39,387 nt of DNA from Desulfosarcinaceae bacterium (GTDB lineage: Bacteria; Desulfobacterota; Desulfobacteria; Desulfobacterales; Desulfosarcinaceae): contig JASJCL010000046.1 in the NCBI GenBank assembly GCA_030066015.1, positions 1 to 39,387 of the forward strand, read 5' to 3'. Numbering within the stretch: position 1 is the stretch's first letter; each line of letters begins with the position of its first letter. The notes beneath the pieces are model-generated. The model worked only from the letters and a program-made list of their open reading frames with translations, had not been told where the DNA came from and did no database searches. Both the position numbers and the translations under genes were made by a program. Positions 7,172 through 16,752 of the stretch are shown here, in pieces.

Positions 7172-7718
7172 CACACTACTAAAAGCATTCGGCTCCAAAT
7201 GATCTTGTGGCTTTCATTACTGTTTTTGGGATTACTGGCCTAGAGCCGAAATCGAAAAGAAGTTATCGCCATTTTACGACATAAGTGCCTCAGTGGGCAG
7301 GCACCTTGAAAGCATACGATTGGCCTATTACGAAGTGTCCGGTCCAGATCGTTCAACTGGGTGTACATTCCTGTATTGCGTCGTTCACAAACTCGAAAAC
7401 ATCGGCTAGTCAATGCACACCAACGATTCTCCGATTATCATCGTGGATTCTATCCTGAAGGTTCATGATGGTCCACTATACCCATATACATTTGTAAGAA
7501 ACAAACGTTGAACATATGAACCAGTTTTCGGACCCACAAAGTGGCTTAATTCGAGAAATTGGAGAAGTACTTAGAGCGGTTCACTAAAACGGTGGTTATT
7601 CTGTACCGCAAAATACTGCTCAGTTTGAGATGAATTCCTAGCCCTCATTCCGGTTTTTTACCCAATGCTACTCACCTTCCAAATTGAGTGAGAAGCGCCG
7701 TTTCTTGACAGGAACGAC
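7172..7718. other. 547-base intergenic region without a supportable gene
   Basis: Every frame is interrupted by stops. Fragments of open frame around 7196-7400 have no ribosome site and no motif I can assign. One inverted repeat is visible, TTCGGCTC (7188-7195) with GAGCCGAA (7243-7250), separated by 47 bases. The region is less GC-rich than the response-regulator gene that follows and marks the composition boundary between the left segment and the rest of the window. It may be a decayed insertion, but this cannot be shown from the sequence alone. Confidence 0.45.
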
Positions 7719-8387
7719 TCAGGAGTCGATGGGTTCGAGGGTTCCGTGTTTCTCCCAGTGAACGGCGCAGCGCACCAGCTCGTTGGCGTGTTTGACGTGG
7801 AGCTTCTCCTTTATGCGCTCGCGATAAGTGCCGATGGTTTTGATGCTCAAGTTGAGCTTGCCGGCGATCTCGCGGGTGCTGAGGCCGCGGCCGATCAAAC
7901 GGAACACCTCCAGCTCACGGTCGGTGAGGCGGGCGATGGGCGCACGCTCCTTGGCATGGCCCCGCTCGGTGATGCCGCTCAAGATATGCTCCTTGACCGT
8001 CTCGTTGAGGTAGACCTTGCCCCCCAGCACATGGCGGGCGGCGGTGACGACTTTCTCCATGGCCTCCTCCTTCATGATATAGCCCCGTGCACCGGCGTGC
8101 AGGGCGCGTTCGGCGTAGAGAAACTCGTCGTGCATGGAGAGCATCAGCACCGGCAGATTGCGATACTGGCGGCCGATGAGCTTGACCAGATCGATACCGT
8201 CGCTCTTGCGCAGGGTGATGTCGGCGATCACCAGATCGGGCGGATTGTGTTTGATTTCGGCCCAGGCTTCGCTCACATCCTGGGCGAAGCCGCACACTTC
8301 CAGATCCGCCTCCTGGTTTATCAGCTCGGAGAGCCCCAGGCGGAAAATGGGATGGTCCTCGACGATCAGAATCCGTTTCTTGGCCAT
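7719..8387 (-). CDS. NarL/FixJ-family response regulator
   Basis: The 222-residue product has an N-terminal receiver domain (about 1-120). KRILIVEDHP gives the acidic pocket, DLVIADITL the phospho-acceptor aspartate, LMLSMHDE the switch threonine/serine region and GYIMKEE the conserved lysine. The C-terminal LuxR-type helix-turn-helix (about 155-215) has LTDRELEVFRLIGRGLSTREIAGKLNLSIKTIG. The ATG at 8387 is chosen because GGGAGG lies just before it; the upstream GTG at 8399 is inside that site. It is 28 bases downstream of the sensor kinase gene, so the two form a two-component system. Targets are unknown; nearby catabolic genes are possible. Confidence 0.95.
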   Translation of the reverse strand: MAKKRILIVEDHPIFRLGLSELINQEADLEVCGFAQDVSEAWAEIKHNPPDLVIADITLRKSDGIDLVKLIGRQYRNLPVLMLSMHDEFLYAERALHAGARGYIMKEEAMEKVVTAARHVLGGKVYLNETVKEHILSGITERGHAKERAPIARLTDRELEVFRLIGRGLSTREIAGKLNLSIKTIGTYRERIKEKLHVKHANELVRCAVHWEKHGTLEPIDS

Positions 8388-8415
8388 ACAGCCTCCCACT
8401 ACTCGTACCGCGGCA

Positions 8416-10635
8416 TCAGGCCTCGACGGCGTCGCCGTCGCTCGGCAAGGGCAAACTCAGTTGCACCTGGGTCCCCTCCCCCGGCGTCGGGAAGAGGTCC
8501 AAAGCGGCGCCAATCATCTTGGCACGGTAGGCCATGATCCGCAAGCCCATACCGGCGGCGCCGACCACCTCGAAATCGCCCTTGCCGTCGTCGCTGACCG
8601 TCAGCTGCAGAACATTCTCCGTCACCGAAAGGTGGATCTCGATCTGTTCCGCTTCGGCGTGGCGGGCGGCATTGTGGACCGCTTCCTGGGCGATACGGAA
8701 TATGTGGGTGGAGATGGTGTTGTTGCGCAGCGTGATCGGCTGCGTGCAGGTGAAGCGGCACTTCTGGTTGAAGACGCTTTTGGTGTTGGCGGTTAGCTCC
8801 TGCAAGGAGAACTCCAAGCCATGATCCACCAGGTAGACGGGGCAAAGCCCCCGCGCCAGGGAGCGGCTTTTGCCAATGGCGTCCTTGATGAGTCCCGCGA
8901 TCCGATCGGCCAGGGCCTTGATCTCGGGGGCGGCCGCAGCGGCCTTGCTGGCCAGCACGCGGGTAAACCCCTCGATACCGATGAGGTGGGGGCACAGATC
9001 ATCGTGCAGGTCCTGGCCGATCTTTTGGCGCTCCTTGTCGCCCACATCGAGCAGCCGCTTTTCCAGTTTTTTGAGATCGGTGACATCGCGGTGGATAATG
9101 ACGCTGCCCATCGGCTCTCCGGCACGGTCGGTATAAACCGCGCCGCGAATGCTCACATCGATGGTGTCCCCCGACTTGACGTAGCGGCGGGTCTCCACAC
9201 TCGAGAGGGACTGGCCGGCGGTGATGAGGGCCAATCCCCGACGGGTCTCTTCCCAGGTTTCGGGGGGCACGAAGTGATCGAGTTTATTCCCGAGAATTTC
9301 CGCGGCCTGCCAACCGAAGACCTTCGTGAAAGCGGGATTGAGATAGGTGACCCGCCCGTCCATGTCGTAGACGATGATGGGGTCGGGCGCCGCTTCCATC
9401 ACCGAACGGTATTTCTCCTCACTCTCCCGCAACGCTTCTTCGGCCTGGCGCCGCTCGGCCACCTCGGCGTTCAGGTCGCGACTATAGATCTCCAGCCGGT
9501 CCATGAAGTTGTTGTAGTACTGCGCCAGCTGCCCCACTTCTCCCCCGGCGGTCGACTGTGCGCGGGCGCTGAAATCACCCTTGGTCGCCGTGGCGAGTTG
9601 GTGGATGAGATCCTGCAAGGGCGTGGTTATGCTGCGACCGATGAGGGAACTCAAGGGGAGCACCAGGAGGAACGAGGCCAGAACGGTGAAGATGATGACG
9701 TTGCTAAGGGTTCTGAGGGGGGCGTAAAATTCGTTCAGATAGCTGGAGGAGGCCACGATCCAGTCGATCTCCGGGATGTAGTTGAAGATGACCAGCTTCT
9801 TGCGGGGTCGGGCCTCACCCGGGTTTTTCCACGAATAGACGATCTTGCCGTCCTTCTGCGCCAGCATCTGCGCGATGGGTTGCGTCGGATTGTCCTGGCT
9901 CTCGAAGACATTGACGCCCCGTAGACTGGGGTGGATGATGACCTCTCCGGACCCGTTGACCACAAAGGCGTAGCCGGTCTGCCCAAATTGCAGATCGAGC
10001 ACACTTTCACGGAAATCGTCCACATTCACCAGGCGCTGAAACTCGCGGCGATATGAGGAGACGTTGATGATCCAGTCCCAGGGCGCGAAGTAGACCATGT
10101 AGAGTGCCTTGGGCCGGGCCTGCTGCTCGCCGGGGTTGCGCCACTCGTAGGCGTCGATATAGCCCCGCTTGCGGGCCATCATCTCCTTGACGAAGTCGAA
10201 GTGGGAGATGTCCTGCCCAAGCCAGGCGGCCTTGGGATGTAGGACCATAGTCCCCTTACTGTTGACGCAGGCAATATACCCGGTCGTGCCGATGGTCTGG
10301 CTGAGGAGCAACCCTTCGGCCCGGCGCTTGGCCTCCGCCTCGCTGAGTTGCCCCGCCTCGTACTGCCCGTAGAGATAGCGCACCATCTCCAGATTGCGCT
10401 CGGCCACCGCCCGCAGATGGTTCTTGATGGAGACCGACACGGCCGTTTTGACCATATTGAGAAGGCCCGCGGTGGCGTTCTTGAGTTCGCTTTCGATATT
10501 GGCCTCCACCGTCTGGCGTAAAATCGCATAGTTCACCAGCCCGCCCAAGGTGATCACGATCATGAAGACCAGGGAATAGCTGATCAGCAGTTTGGACCGG
10601 ATGCCCAAATTGGTAAATGTCAGCAGCCGCTGCAC
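8416..10635 (-). CDS. Membrane sensor histidine kinase, double Cache / HAMP / PAS / HisKA_3
   Basis: Numbered from a GTG start at 10635 (739 residues), chosen because GGGAGGT lies six bases upstream; an ATG at 10662 and a frame start at 10716 lack good sites. Transmembrane helix 1 is about residues 15-37. A periplasmic double-Cache sensor region follows (about 45-305), with the repeated Cache features TIGTTGYIACVNSKGTMVLHP and FGQTGYAFVVNGSGEVIIHP. Helix 2 is about 311-333, HAMP about 334-385 and PAS about 405-518. The NarX/UhpB-type dimerisation domain has ERQKIGQDLHDDLCPHL, with the phosphorylated His at 544. The ATPase domain ends the protein (RIAQEAVHNAARHA, DDGKG, GMGLRIM). Cache domains usually bind small carboxylates or amino acids, which suits a catabolic neighbourhood. 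Confidence 0.93.
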   Translation of the reverse strand: MQRLLTFTNLGIRSKLLISYSLVFMIVITLGGLVNYAILRQTVEANIESELKNATAGLLNMVKTAVSVSIKNHLRAVAERNLEMVRYLYGQYEAGQLSEAEAKRRAEGLLLSQTIGTTGYIACVNSKGTMVLHPKAAWLGQDISHFDFVKEMMARKRGYIDAYEWRNPGEQQARPKALYMVYFAPWDWIINVSSYRREFQRLVNVDDFRESVLDLQFGQTGYAFVVNGSGEVIIHPSLRGVNVFESQDNPTQPIAQMLAQKDGKIVYSWKNPGEARPRKKLVIFNYIPEIDWIVASSSYLNEFYAPLRTLSNVIIFTVLASFLLVLPLSSLIGRSITTPLQDLIHQLATATKGDFSARAQSTAGGEVGQLAQYYNNFMDRLEIYSRDLNAEVAERRQAEEALRESEEKYRSVMEAAPDPIIVYDMDGRVTYLNPAFTKVFGWQAAEILGNKLDHFVPPETWEETRRGLALITAGQSLSSVETRRYVKSGDTIDVSIRGAVYTDRAGEPMGSVIIHRDVTDLKKLEKRLLDVGDKERQKIGQDLHDDLCPHLIGIEGFTRVLASKAAAAAPEIKALADRIAGLIKDAIGKSRSLARGLCPVYLVDHGLEFSLQELTANTKSVFNQKCRFTCTQPITLRNNTISTHIFRIAQEAVHNAARHAEAEQIEIHLSVTENVLQLTVSDDGKGDFEVVGAAGMGLRIMAYRAKMIGAALDLFPTPGEGTQVQLSLPLPSDGDAVEA

Positions 10636-11038
10636 CGGCACACCTCCCGTGACTGCAACCATGGCAAACCAACCGGTGCCGCTCCCGAAGGCCGGCACCC
10701 GTCCCACCTGTGGCACGGTGGTCCCCTCCGCAGATGGTGGCTGCCCCTTCGGCCGCCAGGACTGGGAGCGGTTCCCGAACCGAGACCTCTCTACACCCAG
10801 ACAGGGCAGTCAAGCAAGGGGGGTAGTGCCGTCAACGGCGACCGGTGATGAGGTGCGACCCTTGGTGGACCCTTTCCATCACCCAATCTGTTATATGAAC
10901 AAATACATTATTAATATTGTTAAAATATTTGAATCACATTTAGCAAAACAGCTCCGCTTGCCCGAATTGAAGCTTCTTACGGAATATATTTATAAATTTT
11001 ATAATTATTTCAATATTTTGTTTTTGATTAATTTTGAC

Positions 11039-11067
11039 TTGACAACTCGGGCGGCCCCAGCTACTGT
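11039..11067 (+). promoter_or_regulatory. Candidate sigma-70 promoter for the TetR gene
   Basis: A perfect -35 element, TTGACA (11039-11044), is followed after exactly 17 bases by TACTGT (11062-11067), a weak -10 that matches three of six positions. It reads toward the TetR gene, whose ATG is 90 bases downstream, at the edge of the AT-rich block. The promoter overlaps or abuts the candidate operator, consistent with autorepression. Confidence 0.42.
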
Positions 11068-11068
11068 G

Positions 11069-11086
11069 ACTGAGCGTTCGTTCGGT
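11069..11086. promoter_or_regulatory. Candidate TetR operator (imperfect 18-bp palindrome)
   Basis: ACTGAGCGTTCGTTCGGT is an imperfect dyad: 12 of 18 positions agree with its own reverse complement, and the symmetrical ideal would be close to ACCGAACG-CGTTCGGT. Such CCGAACG/CGTTCGG half-sites are typical for TetR-family repressors of acyl-CoA metabolism. It begins two bases after the candidate -10, where a repressor would block transcription of the TetR gene and perhaps of the catabolic genes downstream. Confidence 0.4.
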
Positions 11087-11157
11087 ATCGGTGGATCGCG
11101 CCACCCCTCTCCGGCCGCGATCCCTATGGGCATCACCGTTAATCGTGGGGGGAAGAC

Positions 11158-11808
11158 ATGGCCGCCACCCATCCCGTTCAAGTCCCGACCCAGGTAAAGG
11201 ATCCCCAGCTGGTGCAGCGTCGCCGTCGCCAGCTGGTGGATGCGGCTGTTCATCTCTTTATCGAGAAGGGGTTCCACAAGACCACCACGCGCCAGTTGGC
11301 AAAAGCGGCCGGCATCTCCATCGGCTCCCTCTACGAATACGTCTCGTGCAAAGAAGATGTTCTCTACCTGGTGTGCGAGGCGATCCATGCGGAGATCGAG
11401 CGCGGCGTCGCCGAGGGACTGGAGCGGGCCAAGGGCGGCAAGCATCCCCTGGCGGAGGTGATCCGCGAATATCTCCTGGTCTGCCACCGCATGAATGACC
11501 ATGTCCTCCTAATCTATCAGGAAACCCAGAGTCTGCCGCCCCAATGGTGCAAGCGGGTTCTGGACAACGAGGTCCGCATCACCGGCCTGTTCACGGCCGT
11601 GCTGGTCCAATTGATGGACGCGGGCGACCTGCCCCGCATGAGCGGCCCCTCCGTGGATCTGATCGCCCACAACATCGCCGTACTGGGCCATATGTGGACC
11701 TTCCGGCGCTGGTTCCTGGCCCGCCACTACAGTATCGACAGCTACATCGATATGCAGACCCGGGCCATCCTGGGCATGTGCCGATCTCCAGGAGAGGTCG
11801 ACATCTGA
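11158..11808 (+). CDS. TetR/AcrR-family transcriptional regulator
   Basis: The 216-residue product has an N-terminal TetR DNA-binding domain (about 19-72), with VDAAVHLFIEKGFHKTTTRQ and LAKAAGISIGSLYEYVSCKE. A helical ligand-binding domain with LLVCHRMNDHVLLIYQETQS and a C-terminal WTFRRWFLARHYS segment follow. This C-terminal pattern is common in TetR regulators next to acyl-CoA dehydrogenase genes, where acyl-CoA thioesters are the effectors. GGGGGAAG precedes the ATG. It stands first in the plus-strand cluster, 113 bases before the first acyl-CoA dehydrogenase, and probably represses the cluster until a CoA thioester is present. That effector is inferred from context. Confidence 0.93.
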   Translation: MAATHPVQVPTQVKDPQLVQRRRRQLVDAAVHLFIEKGFHKTTTRQLAKAAGISIGSLYEYVSCKEDVLYLVCEAIHAEIERGVAEGLERAKGGKHPLAEVIREYLLVCHRMNDHVLLIYQETQSLPPQWCKRVLDNEVRITGLFTAVLVQLMDAGDLPRMSGPSVDLIAHNIAVLGHMWTFRRWFLARHYSIDSYIDMQTRAILGMCRSPGEVDI

Positions 11809-11869
11809 CGACGATTGTTTCGCCGCCAGTTGCGGGCACCATCCCGCCGGCGGCCTGACCAACCGCTTC

Positions 11870-11885
11870 GGTGGAACCGTTCACC
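11870..11885. promoter_or_regulatory. Inverted repeat ahead of the acyl-CoA dehydrogenase gene
   Basis: GGTGGAACCGTTCACC is an almost symmetrical element: arms GGTG(G)AAC and GTTCACC, with one extra G in the left arm. It lies about 40 bases before the acyl-CoA dehydrogenase start, in the 113-base space after the TetR gene. Position and half-site content make it a possible second regulator site, but it differs from the element at 11069-11086 and may be chance in GC-rich DNA. Confidence 0.3.
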
Positions 11886-11921
11886 GACAAGTGACCTCTA
11901 AACACAACCGTAGGGGGGAGA

Positions 11922-13076
11922 ATGGAATTCGAACTCAACAAAACCCAGAAACAGATCCAAAAGGCCGTCCGCGACTTCTGCAAAGGCGAGTTTGACAAGG
12001 AACTCGCCTTGGAGCTGGAGAGGAAGCATGAATTTCCCACCAAAATTTGGAAGAAGGCCGGTGAAATCGGCCTCATCGGGGCCCACTACCCGGTGGAGTA
12101 CTCGGGGCAGGGTCTGGGGTGCTTGGAAGATATTCTGGTCATTGAGGAGCTCTGCCGCGGCGACTCCACCATCGGCAGCGCGGTGGCGCTGGCGCCCTTC
12201 GCCAGCGAGCTGATCCTGCACTACGGCAGCGAGGAGCAGAAGGAGAAGTGGCTGCCCAAGGTGGCCGAGGCCCAGGCCCTCAGCGCAGGCGCCTTTACCG
12301 AACCGGACCATGGCTCGGACATCACCGCCATGAACACCACCGCGGTCAAAGAGGGCGACGAGTGGGTCATCAACGGCGGCAAAACCTTTATCACCAACGG
12401 CGGACTGGCCGCCTTTTACAACGTCCTCTGCCAGACCGATCCCGACGCCTCCCCCAGCTACCGCGGCCTGAGCGTGATCCTGGTGGAGGCCGACCGGGAG
12501 GGCGTCAGCGCGACGGACGTGGGCGAGAAGATGGGCATTCGCATGATGGCCACCGCCGAGGTCACCTTCAAGGATGTGCGCGTCCCCCTTGAAAACATCA
12601 TCGGCGAGGAGAACAAGGGCTTCTACCACGTATTGCACTTCTTCGACGAGAGCCGCATCCAGGTCGCCGCCCAGGCCCTCGGAACAGCCCAGGGCGCCTA
12701 TGACCGGGCGCTGGCCTATGTGAAAAAGCGCGAGCAGTTCGGCAAGAAGATCGCCCAATTCCAGGCCACCCAGCACAAGCTGGCCGATATGGCCACCAAA
12801 CTGGAGCTGTCCCGCCTGATCACCTACAAGGCAGCCTGGAACTTCGATCAAGGCCGCATCGATCCGAAGCTTACCTCCATGGCCAAGATGTATGCCGCCC
12901 GCACCGCGGTGGAGGTGGCCGATGAGGCGATTCAGCTCATGGGCGGCTATGGCTACATGGCAGAGTATGAAGTGGAACGCTTCTACCGTGACGCCAAAAT
13001 TTGTGAGATCTACGAGGGCACCAAAGAGATCCAGAAGAACACGATCGCCAGCGGGATCTTGGGCAAGATGAGATAG
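11922..13076 (+). CDS. Acyl-CoA dehydrogenase
   Basis: The 384-residue length is normal for soluble acyl-CoA dehydrogenases, FAD enzymes that make the 2,3-double bond of an acyl-CoA and pass electrons to ETF. Features in order: N-terminal helical domain, GAFTEPDHGSD (FAD and substrate binding), the beta domain with INGGKTFITNGG and the C-terminal helical domain with AIQLMGGYGYMAEYEVERFYRD. The catalytic base is probably Glu365 in IYEGTKEIQ. GGGGGGAGA precedes the ATG. It sits directly upstream of the isobutyryl-CoA mutase gene, so a short- or branched-chain substrate is likely, but chain-length preference cannot be read from the sequence. Confidence 0.95.
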   Translation: MEFELNKTQKQIQKAVRDFCKGEFDKELALELERKHEFPTKIWKKAGEIGLIGAHYPVEYSGQGLGCLEDILVIEELCRGDSTIGSAVALAPFASELILHYGSEEQKEKWLPKVAEAQALSAGAFTEPDHGSDITAMNTTAVKEGDEWVINGGKTFITNGGLAAFYNVLCQTDPDASPSYRGLSVILVEADREGVSATDVGEKMGIRMMATAEVTFKDVRVPLENIIGEENKGFYHVLHFFDESRIQVAAQALGTAQGAYDRALAYVKKREQFGKKIAQFQATQHKLADMATKLELSRLITYKAAWNFDQGRIDPKLTSMAKMYAARTAVEVADEAIQLMGGYGYMAEYEVERFYRDAKICEIYEGTKEIQKNTIASGILGKMR

Positions 13077-13379
13077 ACCCGGCGCGACCACACCCAATCC
13101 GCGTGACGAACCACGCACCAGACGACCACCGTCCAGCTCGATCTGTCGACCCGACGACCGGATCACGACATCGCAAGCGTACCGCCGGCGACGGGTGCCG
13201 CCAAGCAGCGCCACCCGCCGCCGGACGGCAGATGCTGGGGGCGATCCCCCCGCTACCCTGACGTTCTTCGGCACGGGCATCCCACCCGGAAACTCTTGCC
13301 GGAAGATACACGGCACGCTTCGACGGCAGCACCGCATACGGGCTGGACGGCAACCGAAGCGACGCATGAAGGAGGGGGC
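13077..13379. other. 303-base gap without a gene
   Basis: GC-rich spacer between acyl-CoA dehydrogenase and icmF. It includes a short hairpin, GGGGG-CGAT-CCCCC (13237-13250), with no T-tract. I looked for the conserved B12-box of a cobalamin riboswitch ahead of the B12-dependent mutase and found none. The frame of icmF is open for 84 bases into this gap, but without start-site support. Confidence 0.5.
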
Positions 13380-16300
13380 ATGAGCGCTCATACCGAAGTA
13401 GACGTCTATCAACCGAAGCACAACGTGCGGGTGGTCACGGCAACCTCGCTGTTCGACGGCCACGACGCGTCCATCAATATCTTCAGACGCATCCTCCAGA
13501 GCTCGGGTGTCGAAGTGATCCACCTGGGCCACAACCGGTCGGTCAAAGAGATCGTCGATGCGGCGGTTGAAGAGGACGCCCAAGGCATCGCCATCTCCAG
13601 TTATCAGGGCGGCCACCTGGAATTCTTCAAGTACATGATCGACCTGCTCAAGGAGGCCGGCGCCGACCACATCAGGGTCTTCGGCGGTGGCGGCGGCGTC
13701 ATTGTGCCCGAAGAGATCGCCGAGCTGGAGGCGTACGGGGTTGCCAAGATCTACTCGCCGGAGGATGGCGCCCGCATGGGGCTCCAGGGCATCATCAACC
13801 ACATGATCCAGGAGATGGACTTCTCACGGGCGGCGCCGGCGGATGTCGATCTGAGCGCCCTCTCGGTGGAGAACAAGCTGCTCGTGGCCAACACCATCAC
13901 CACCGTGGAGCAGGCCAAAGCCGCCGAAAACGGTCACCTGGCCCACCTGAGGGCGCAGCTCAAGGCGCGCATCGCAGATCGCCGGGTACCGGTGATCGGC
14001 ATCACCGGCACGGGCGGCTCGGGCAAATCCTCCCTTACCGACGAATTGATTCAGCGGCTCCTGCTGGACTTCCCGGACCTTCAGGTGGCCATCATCAGCG
14101 CCGACCCCTCGCGCCGCAAGACCGGTGGCGCCCTCCTGGGAGACCGCATTCGCATGAATGCCATCGGCAGTTCGCGGGTCTACATGCGCTCCCTGGCGAC
14201 CCGACGATCCCACACCGAGATTCCCGACGCCATGACCGAATGCATCGCGGTGGCCAAGGCCGCCGGCTACGATCTCATCATTGCGGAAACCGCCGGCATC
14301 GGCCAAGGCGATTCCCACATCATCGACATCGTCGATCTGTCCATCTACGTCATGACCAGCGAGTTCGGCGCCGCCTCGCAGCTGGAGAAGATCGACATGC
14401 TCGATTTCGCCGACATCGTGGTGGTCAACAAATATGAAAAGCGCGGCGGCGAGGATGCCGTGCGAGACGTGCGCAAACAGGTCCAGCGCAACCGCAACGC
14501 CTATGCCCAGCCGGCCGAAGAGATGCCGGTCTACGGCACCATCGCCTCGAAGTTCAACGATGACGGGGTCACGGCCCTCTACCACGGCCTTATCGACGGC
14601 CTCAATGCAAAGGCAGGCGCCGAGCTGGTCTCCTCCCTGCCCCGGCCGGAGGGCACCACCTCGAGCTCGAAGACCATCATTATCCCACCGGAGCGAACCC
14701 GTTACCTGGCCGAAATCGCCGATACGGTCCGTCGCTACCACCAGGAGACCGAAGATCAGGCGGACGCCCTCCGGCGCGAGTGGCATCTGCAGGAGACGGT
14801 CAAGGCCATCGATGCCGAGGCCCTGGCAGGTGACGCCGAGGCCCTCATGACCAAGCTGAAGGCCGCCACGGCAACGGCCGAGACAGCCGTCAAAGCCGAA
14901 ACCCGCGAGACCCTGAACCAATGGGAGCAGCACCGCGCGGCCTACAGCCAGGACGAGCTTGTCTATCAGGTGCGTGCCAAGGAGATCCGGGTCCCCCTCT
15001 ACACCCTCAGTCTCAGCCAGAAGAAAATCCCCAAGATCTCCCTGCCCCAGTTCAAAGATCCCGGCGAGCTCTACCGCTGGATGCGGCGGGAGAACCTGCC
15101 CGGCTACTTCCCCTACACGGCCGGCGTCTTCCCGCTCAAACGGGTGGGCGAAGATCCCACCCGCATGTTCGCCGGCGAAGGGGATCCGGCGCGCACCAAT
15201 CGTCGCTTCAAGCTCCTCTCCGCGGACAGCGCCGCCAAGCGCCTCTCCACGGCGTTCGACTCGGTCACCCTCTATGGCTACGATCCTGATCGGCGACCCG
15301 ACATTTACGGCAAAGTGGGCAACTCGGGCGTGAGCGTCTGCACCCTGGACGACGTGAAGGTGCTCTACAGCGGCTTCGCGCTGTGCGCGCCATCCACATC
15401 CGTCTCCATGACCATCAACGGCCCGGCCCCCATCATCCTGGCCATGTTTCTCAACACCGCCATCGACCAGCAGGTGGATAGGTTCGCCGAGGAGCAGGGG
15501 CGCCAGCCCGACGTGGCGGAGTTCACGCAGATTCGCAGCGACGTGCTCCAGAACGTCCGCGGCACCGTGCAGGCCGACATCCTCAAGGAGGACCAGGGCC
15601 AGAACACCTGCATCTTCTCCATCGACTTCGCCCTGAAGATGATGGGCGACATCCAGGAGTTCTTCACCGAAAACCAAGTGCGCAACTTCTACTCGGTTTC
15701 GATCAGCGGCTACCATATCGCCGAGGCGGGCGCGAATCCCATCTCCCAGCTGGCGTTTACCCTCTCCAACGGCTTCACCTATTTGGAGTACTACTTGTCG
15801 CGCGGCATGCCGCTGGACAGCTTCGCCCCCAACTTGAGCTTTTTCTTCTCCAACGGCATGGATCCCGAATACACCGTTATCGGACGGGTGGCCCGGCGCA
15901 TCTGGGCCATTGCGTTGAAAGAGAAGTACGGCGCCTCCGCCCGTTCGCAGATGCTCAAATACCACATTCAGACCTCCGGTCGCTCGCTGCATTCCCAAGA
16001 CATTCAGTTCAACGACATCCGCACGAGTCTGCAGGCGCTCTGCGCCATCTACGACAATTGCAACAGCCTGCACACCAATGCCTTTGACGAGGCGATCACC
16101 ACGCCCACCGAGGAGTCGGTCCGCCGGGCCCTGGCCATTCAGCTCGTCATCAACCGCGAGTGGGGCCTGGCCAAGAACGAGAATCCCCTCCAGGGCAGCT
16201 TTATCGTCGAGGAGCTCACCGACCTGGTGGAGGAGGCCGTCCTCTATCTGTTCGACCAGATCACCGAACGCGGCGGGGTGCTCGGCGCCATGGAGACCGG

Positions 16301-16673
16301 TTTCCAGCGCAGTAAAATCCAGGAAGAGTCGATCTACTACGAGACCCTCAAACACACCGGCGACTATCCCATCGTGGGGGTCAACACCTTCCGCGATCCC
16401 CATGCAGATGACGACGATCTCAGCGAAGGCGCCACCTGCATCGAACTGGCGCGCGCCACGCCGGCAGAGAAAGAGTCTCAGCTCAACCGCCTGGCGGCTT
16501 TCCAGGAGCGCAACGCCGACACCTCCAAAGCGGCCCTGGAACAGCTGCAGCGGGCGGCGCTGGCGGGAGAAAACATCTTCGCCGAACTGATGAACACCGT
16601 GCGCTACTGCAGCCTGGGTCAGATCACCCAAGCCCTCTATGACGTGGGGGGGCAGTATCGCCGTAATATGTAG
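13380..16673 (+). CDS. icmF: Fused B12-dependent isobutyryl-CoA mutase (IcmF)
   Basis: A 1097-residue fusion that interconverts isobutyryl-CoA and n-butyryl-CoA with adenosylcobalamin. Domain 1 (about 15-145) binds B12, with the cobalt-ligating His28 in FDGHDAS. Domain 2 (about 200-415) is the MeaB-like GTPase chaperone, with P-loop GTGGSGKS (210-217), [10 protein letters not shown] and a guanine-specificity motif in [10 protein letters not shown]. Domain 3 (about 540-1090) is the mutase barrel. The specificity residues are Phe597 in [10 protein letters not shown] and Gln741 in [10 protein letters not shown]. Methylmalonyl-CoA mutases have Tyr and Arg there, so an isobutyryl-type (or pivalyl/isovaleryl) substrate is indicated. 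AAGGAGG precedes the ATG at 13380; an upstream GTG-type extension is unsupported. Neighbours are beta-oxidation genes. Confidence 0.96.
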   Translation: MSAHTEVDVYQPKHNVRVVTATSLFDGHDASINIFRRILQSSGVEVIHLGHNRSVKEIVDAAVEEDAQGIAISSYQGGHLEFFKYMIDLLKEAGADHIRVFGGGGGVIVPEEIAELEAYGVAKIYSPEDGARMGLQGIINHMIQEMDFSRAAPADVDLSALSVENKLLVANTITTVEQAKAAENGHLAHLRAQLKARIADRRVPVIGITGTGGSGKSSLTDELIQRLLLDFPDLQVAIISADPSRRKTGGALLGDRIRMNAIGSSRVYMRSLATRRSHTEIPDAMTECIAVAKAAGYDLIIAETAGIGQGDSHIIDIVDLSIYVMTSEFGAASQLEKIDMLDFADIVVVNKYEKRGGEDAVRDVRKQVQRNRNAYAQPAEEMPVYGTIASKFNDDGVTALYHGLIDGLNAKAGAELVSSLPRPEGTTSSSKTIIIPPERTRYLAEIADTVRRYHQETEDQADALRREWHLQETVKAIDAEALAGDAEALMTKLKAATATAETAVKAETRETLNQWEQHRAAYSQDELVYQVRAKEIRVPLYTLSLSQKKIPKISLPQFKDPGELYRWMRRENLPGYFPYTAGVFPLKRVGEDPTRMFAGEGDPARTNRRFKLLSADSAAKRLSTAFDSVTLYGYDPDRRPDIYGKVGNSGVSVCTLDDVKVLYSGFALCAPSTSVSMTINGPAPIILAMFLNTAIDQQVDRFAEEQGRQPDVAEFTQIRSDVLQNVRGTVQADILKEDQGQNTCIFSIDFALKMMGDIQEFFTENQVRNFYSVSISGYHIAEAGANPISQLAFTLSNGFTYLEYYLSRGMPLDSFAPNLSFFFSNGMDPEYTVIGRVARRIWAIALKEKYGASARSQMLKYHIQTSGRSLHSQDIQFNDIRTSLQALCAIYDNCNSLHTNAFDEAITTPTEESVRRALAIQLVINREWGLAKNENPLQGSFIVEELTDLVEEAVLYLFDQITERGGVLGAMETGFQRSKIQEESIYYETLKHTGDYPIVGVNTFRDPHADDDDLSEGATCIELARATPAEKESQLNRLAAFQERNADTSKAALEQLQRAALAGENIFAELMNTVRYCSLGQITQALYDVGGQYRRNM

Positions 16674-16752
16674 CTGGGCGCGTCAATTTGTCGATTCGTT
16701 AATTCGTTCGAGAGCCATCCTCACCAAGGGATAGGCTAAGGGAGAAGAGCTT

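Larger units (their letters stand above)
10636..11157. other. Divergent intergenic region, GC-rich leader plus AT-rich block
   Basis: This 522-base spacer separates the kinase (minus) from the TetR gene (plus). The kinase-proximal half is very GC-rich and can form several hairpins, such as CGGTTC-CC-GAACCG at 10769-10782; it matches no riboswitch class I can recall. From about 10895 to 11040 the sequence turns strongly AT-rich, in sharp contrast with everything around it. It is followed by the TetR promoter and candidate operator. No tRNA, small-RNA gene or coding frame was supportable here. Confidence 0.6.

Noticed and set aside
7196-7400. Possible transposase relic
   Set aside because: A hydrophobic start followed by a basic stretch faintly recalls integrase-core transposases, but stops are frequent and no catalytic motif can be read.
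13077-13379. Cobalamin riboswitch ahead of the B12-dependent mutase
   Set aside because: The conserved B12-box and core elements were looked for and not found; only a short GC hairpin is present.
11898-13802. Long minus-strand open frame (634 residues)
   Set aside because: Antisense to acyl-CoA dehydrogenase and icmF in GC-rich DNA; its composition is that of a shadow frame.
13824-16631. 935-residue minus-strand open frame
   Set aside because: Exactly opposite icmF, repetitive Gly/Val/His/Asp composition, no known domain; typical antisense shadow of a GC-rich gene.
16690-16712. Repeated ATTCGTT units before the thiolase gene
   Set aside because: Two short overlapping direct repeats with no dyad symmetry; too weak for an operator call.
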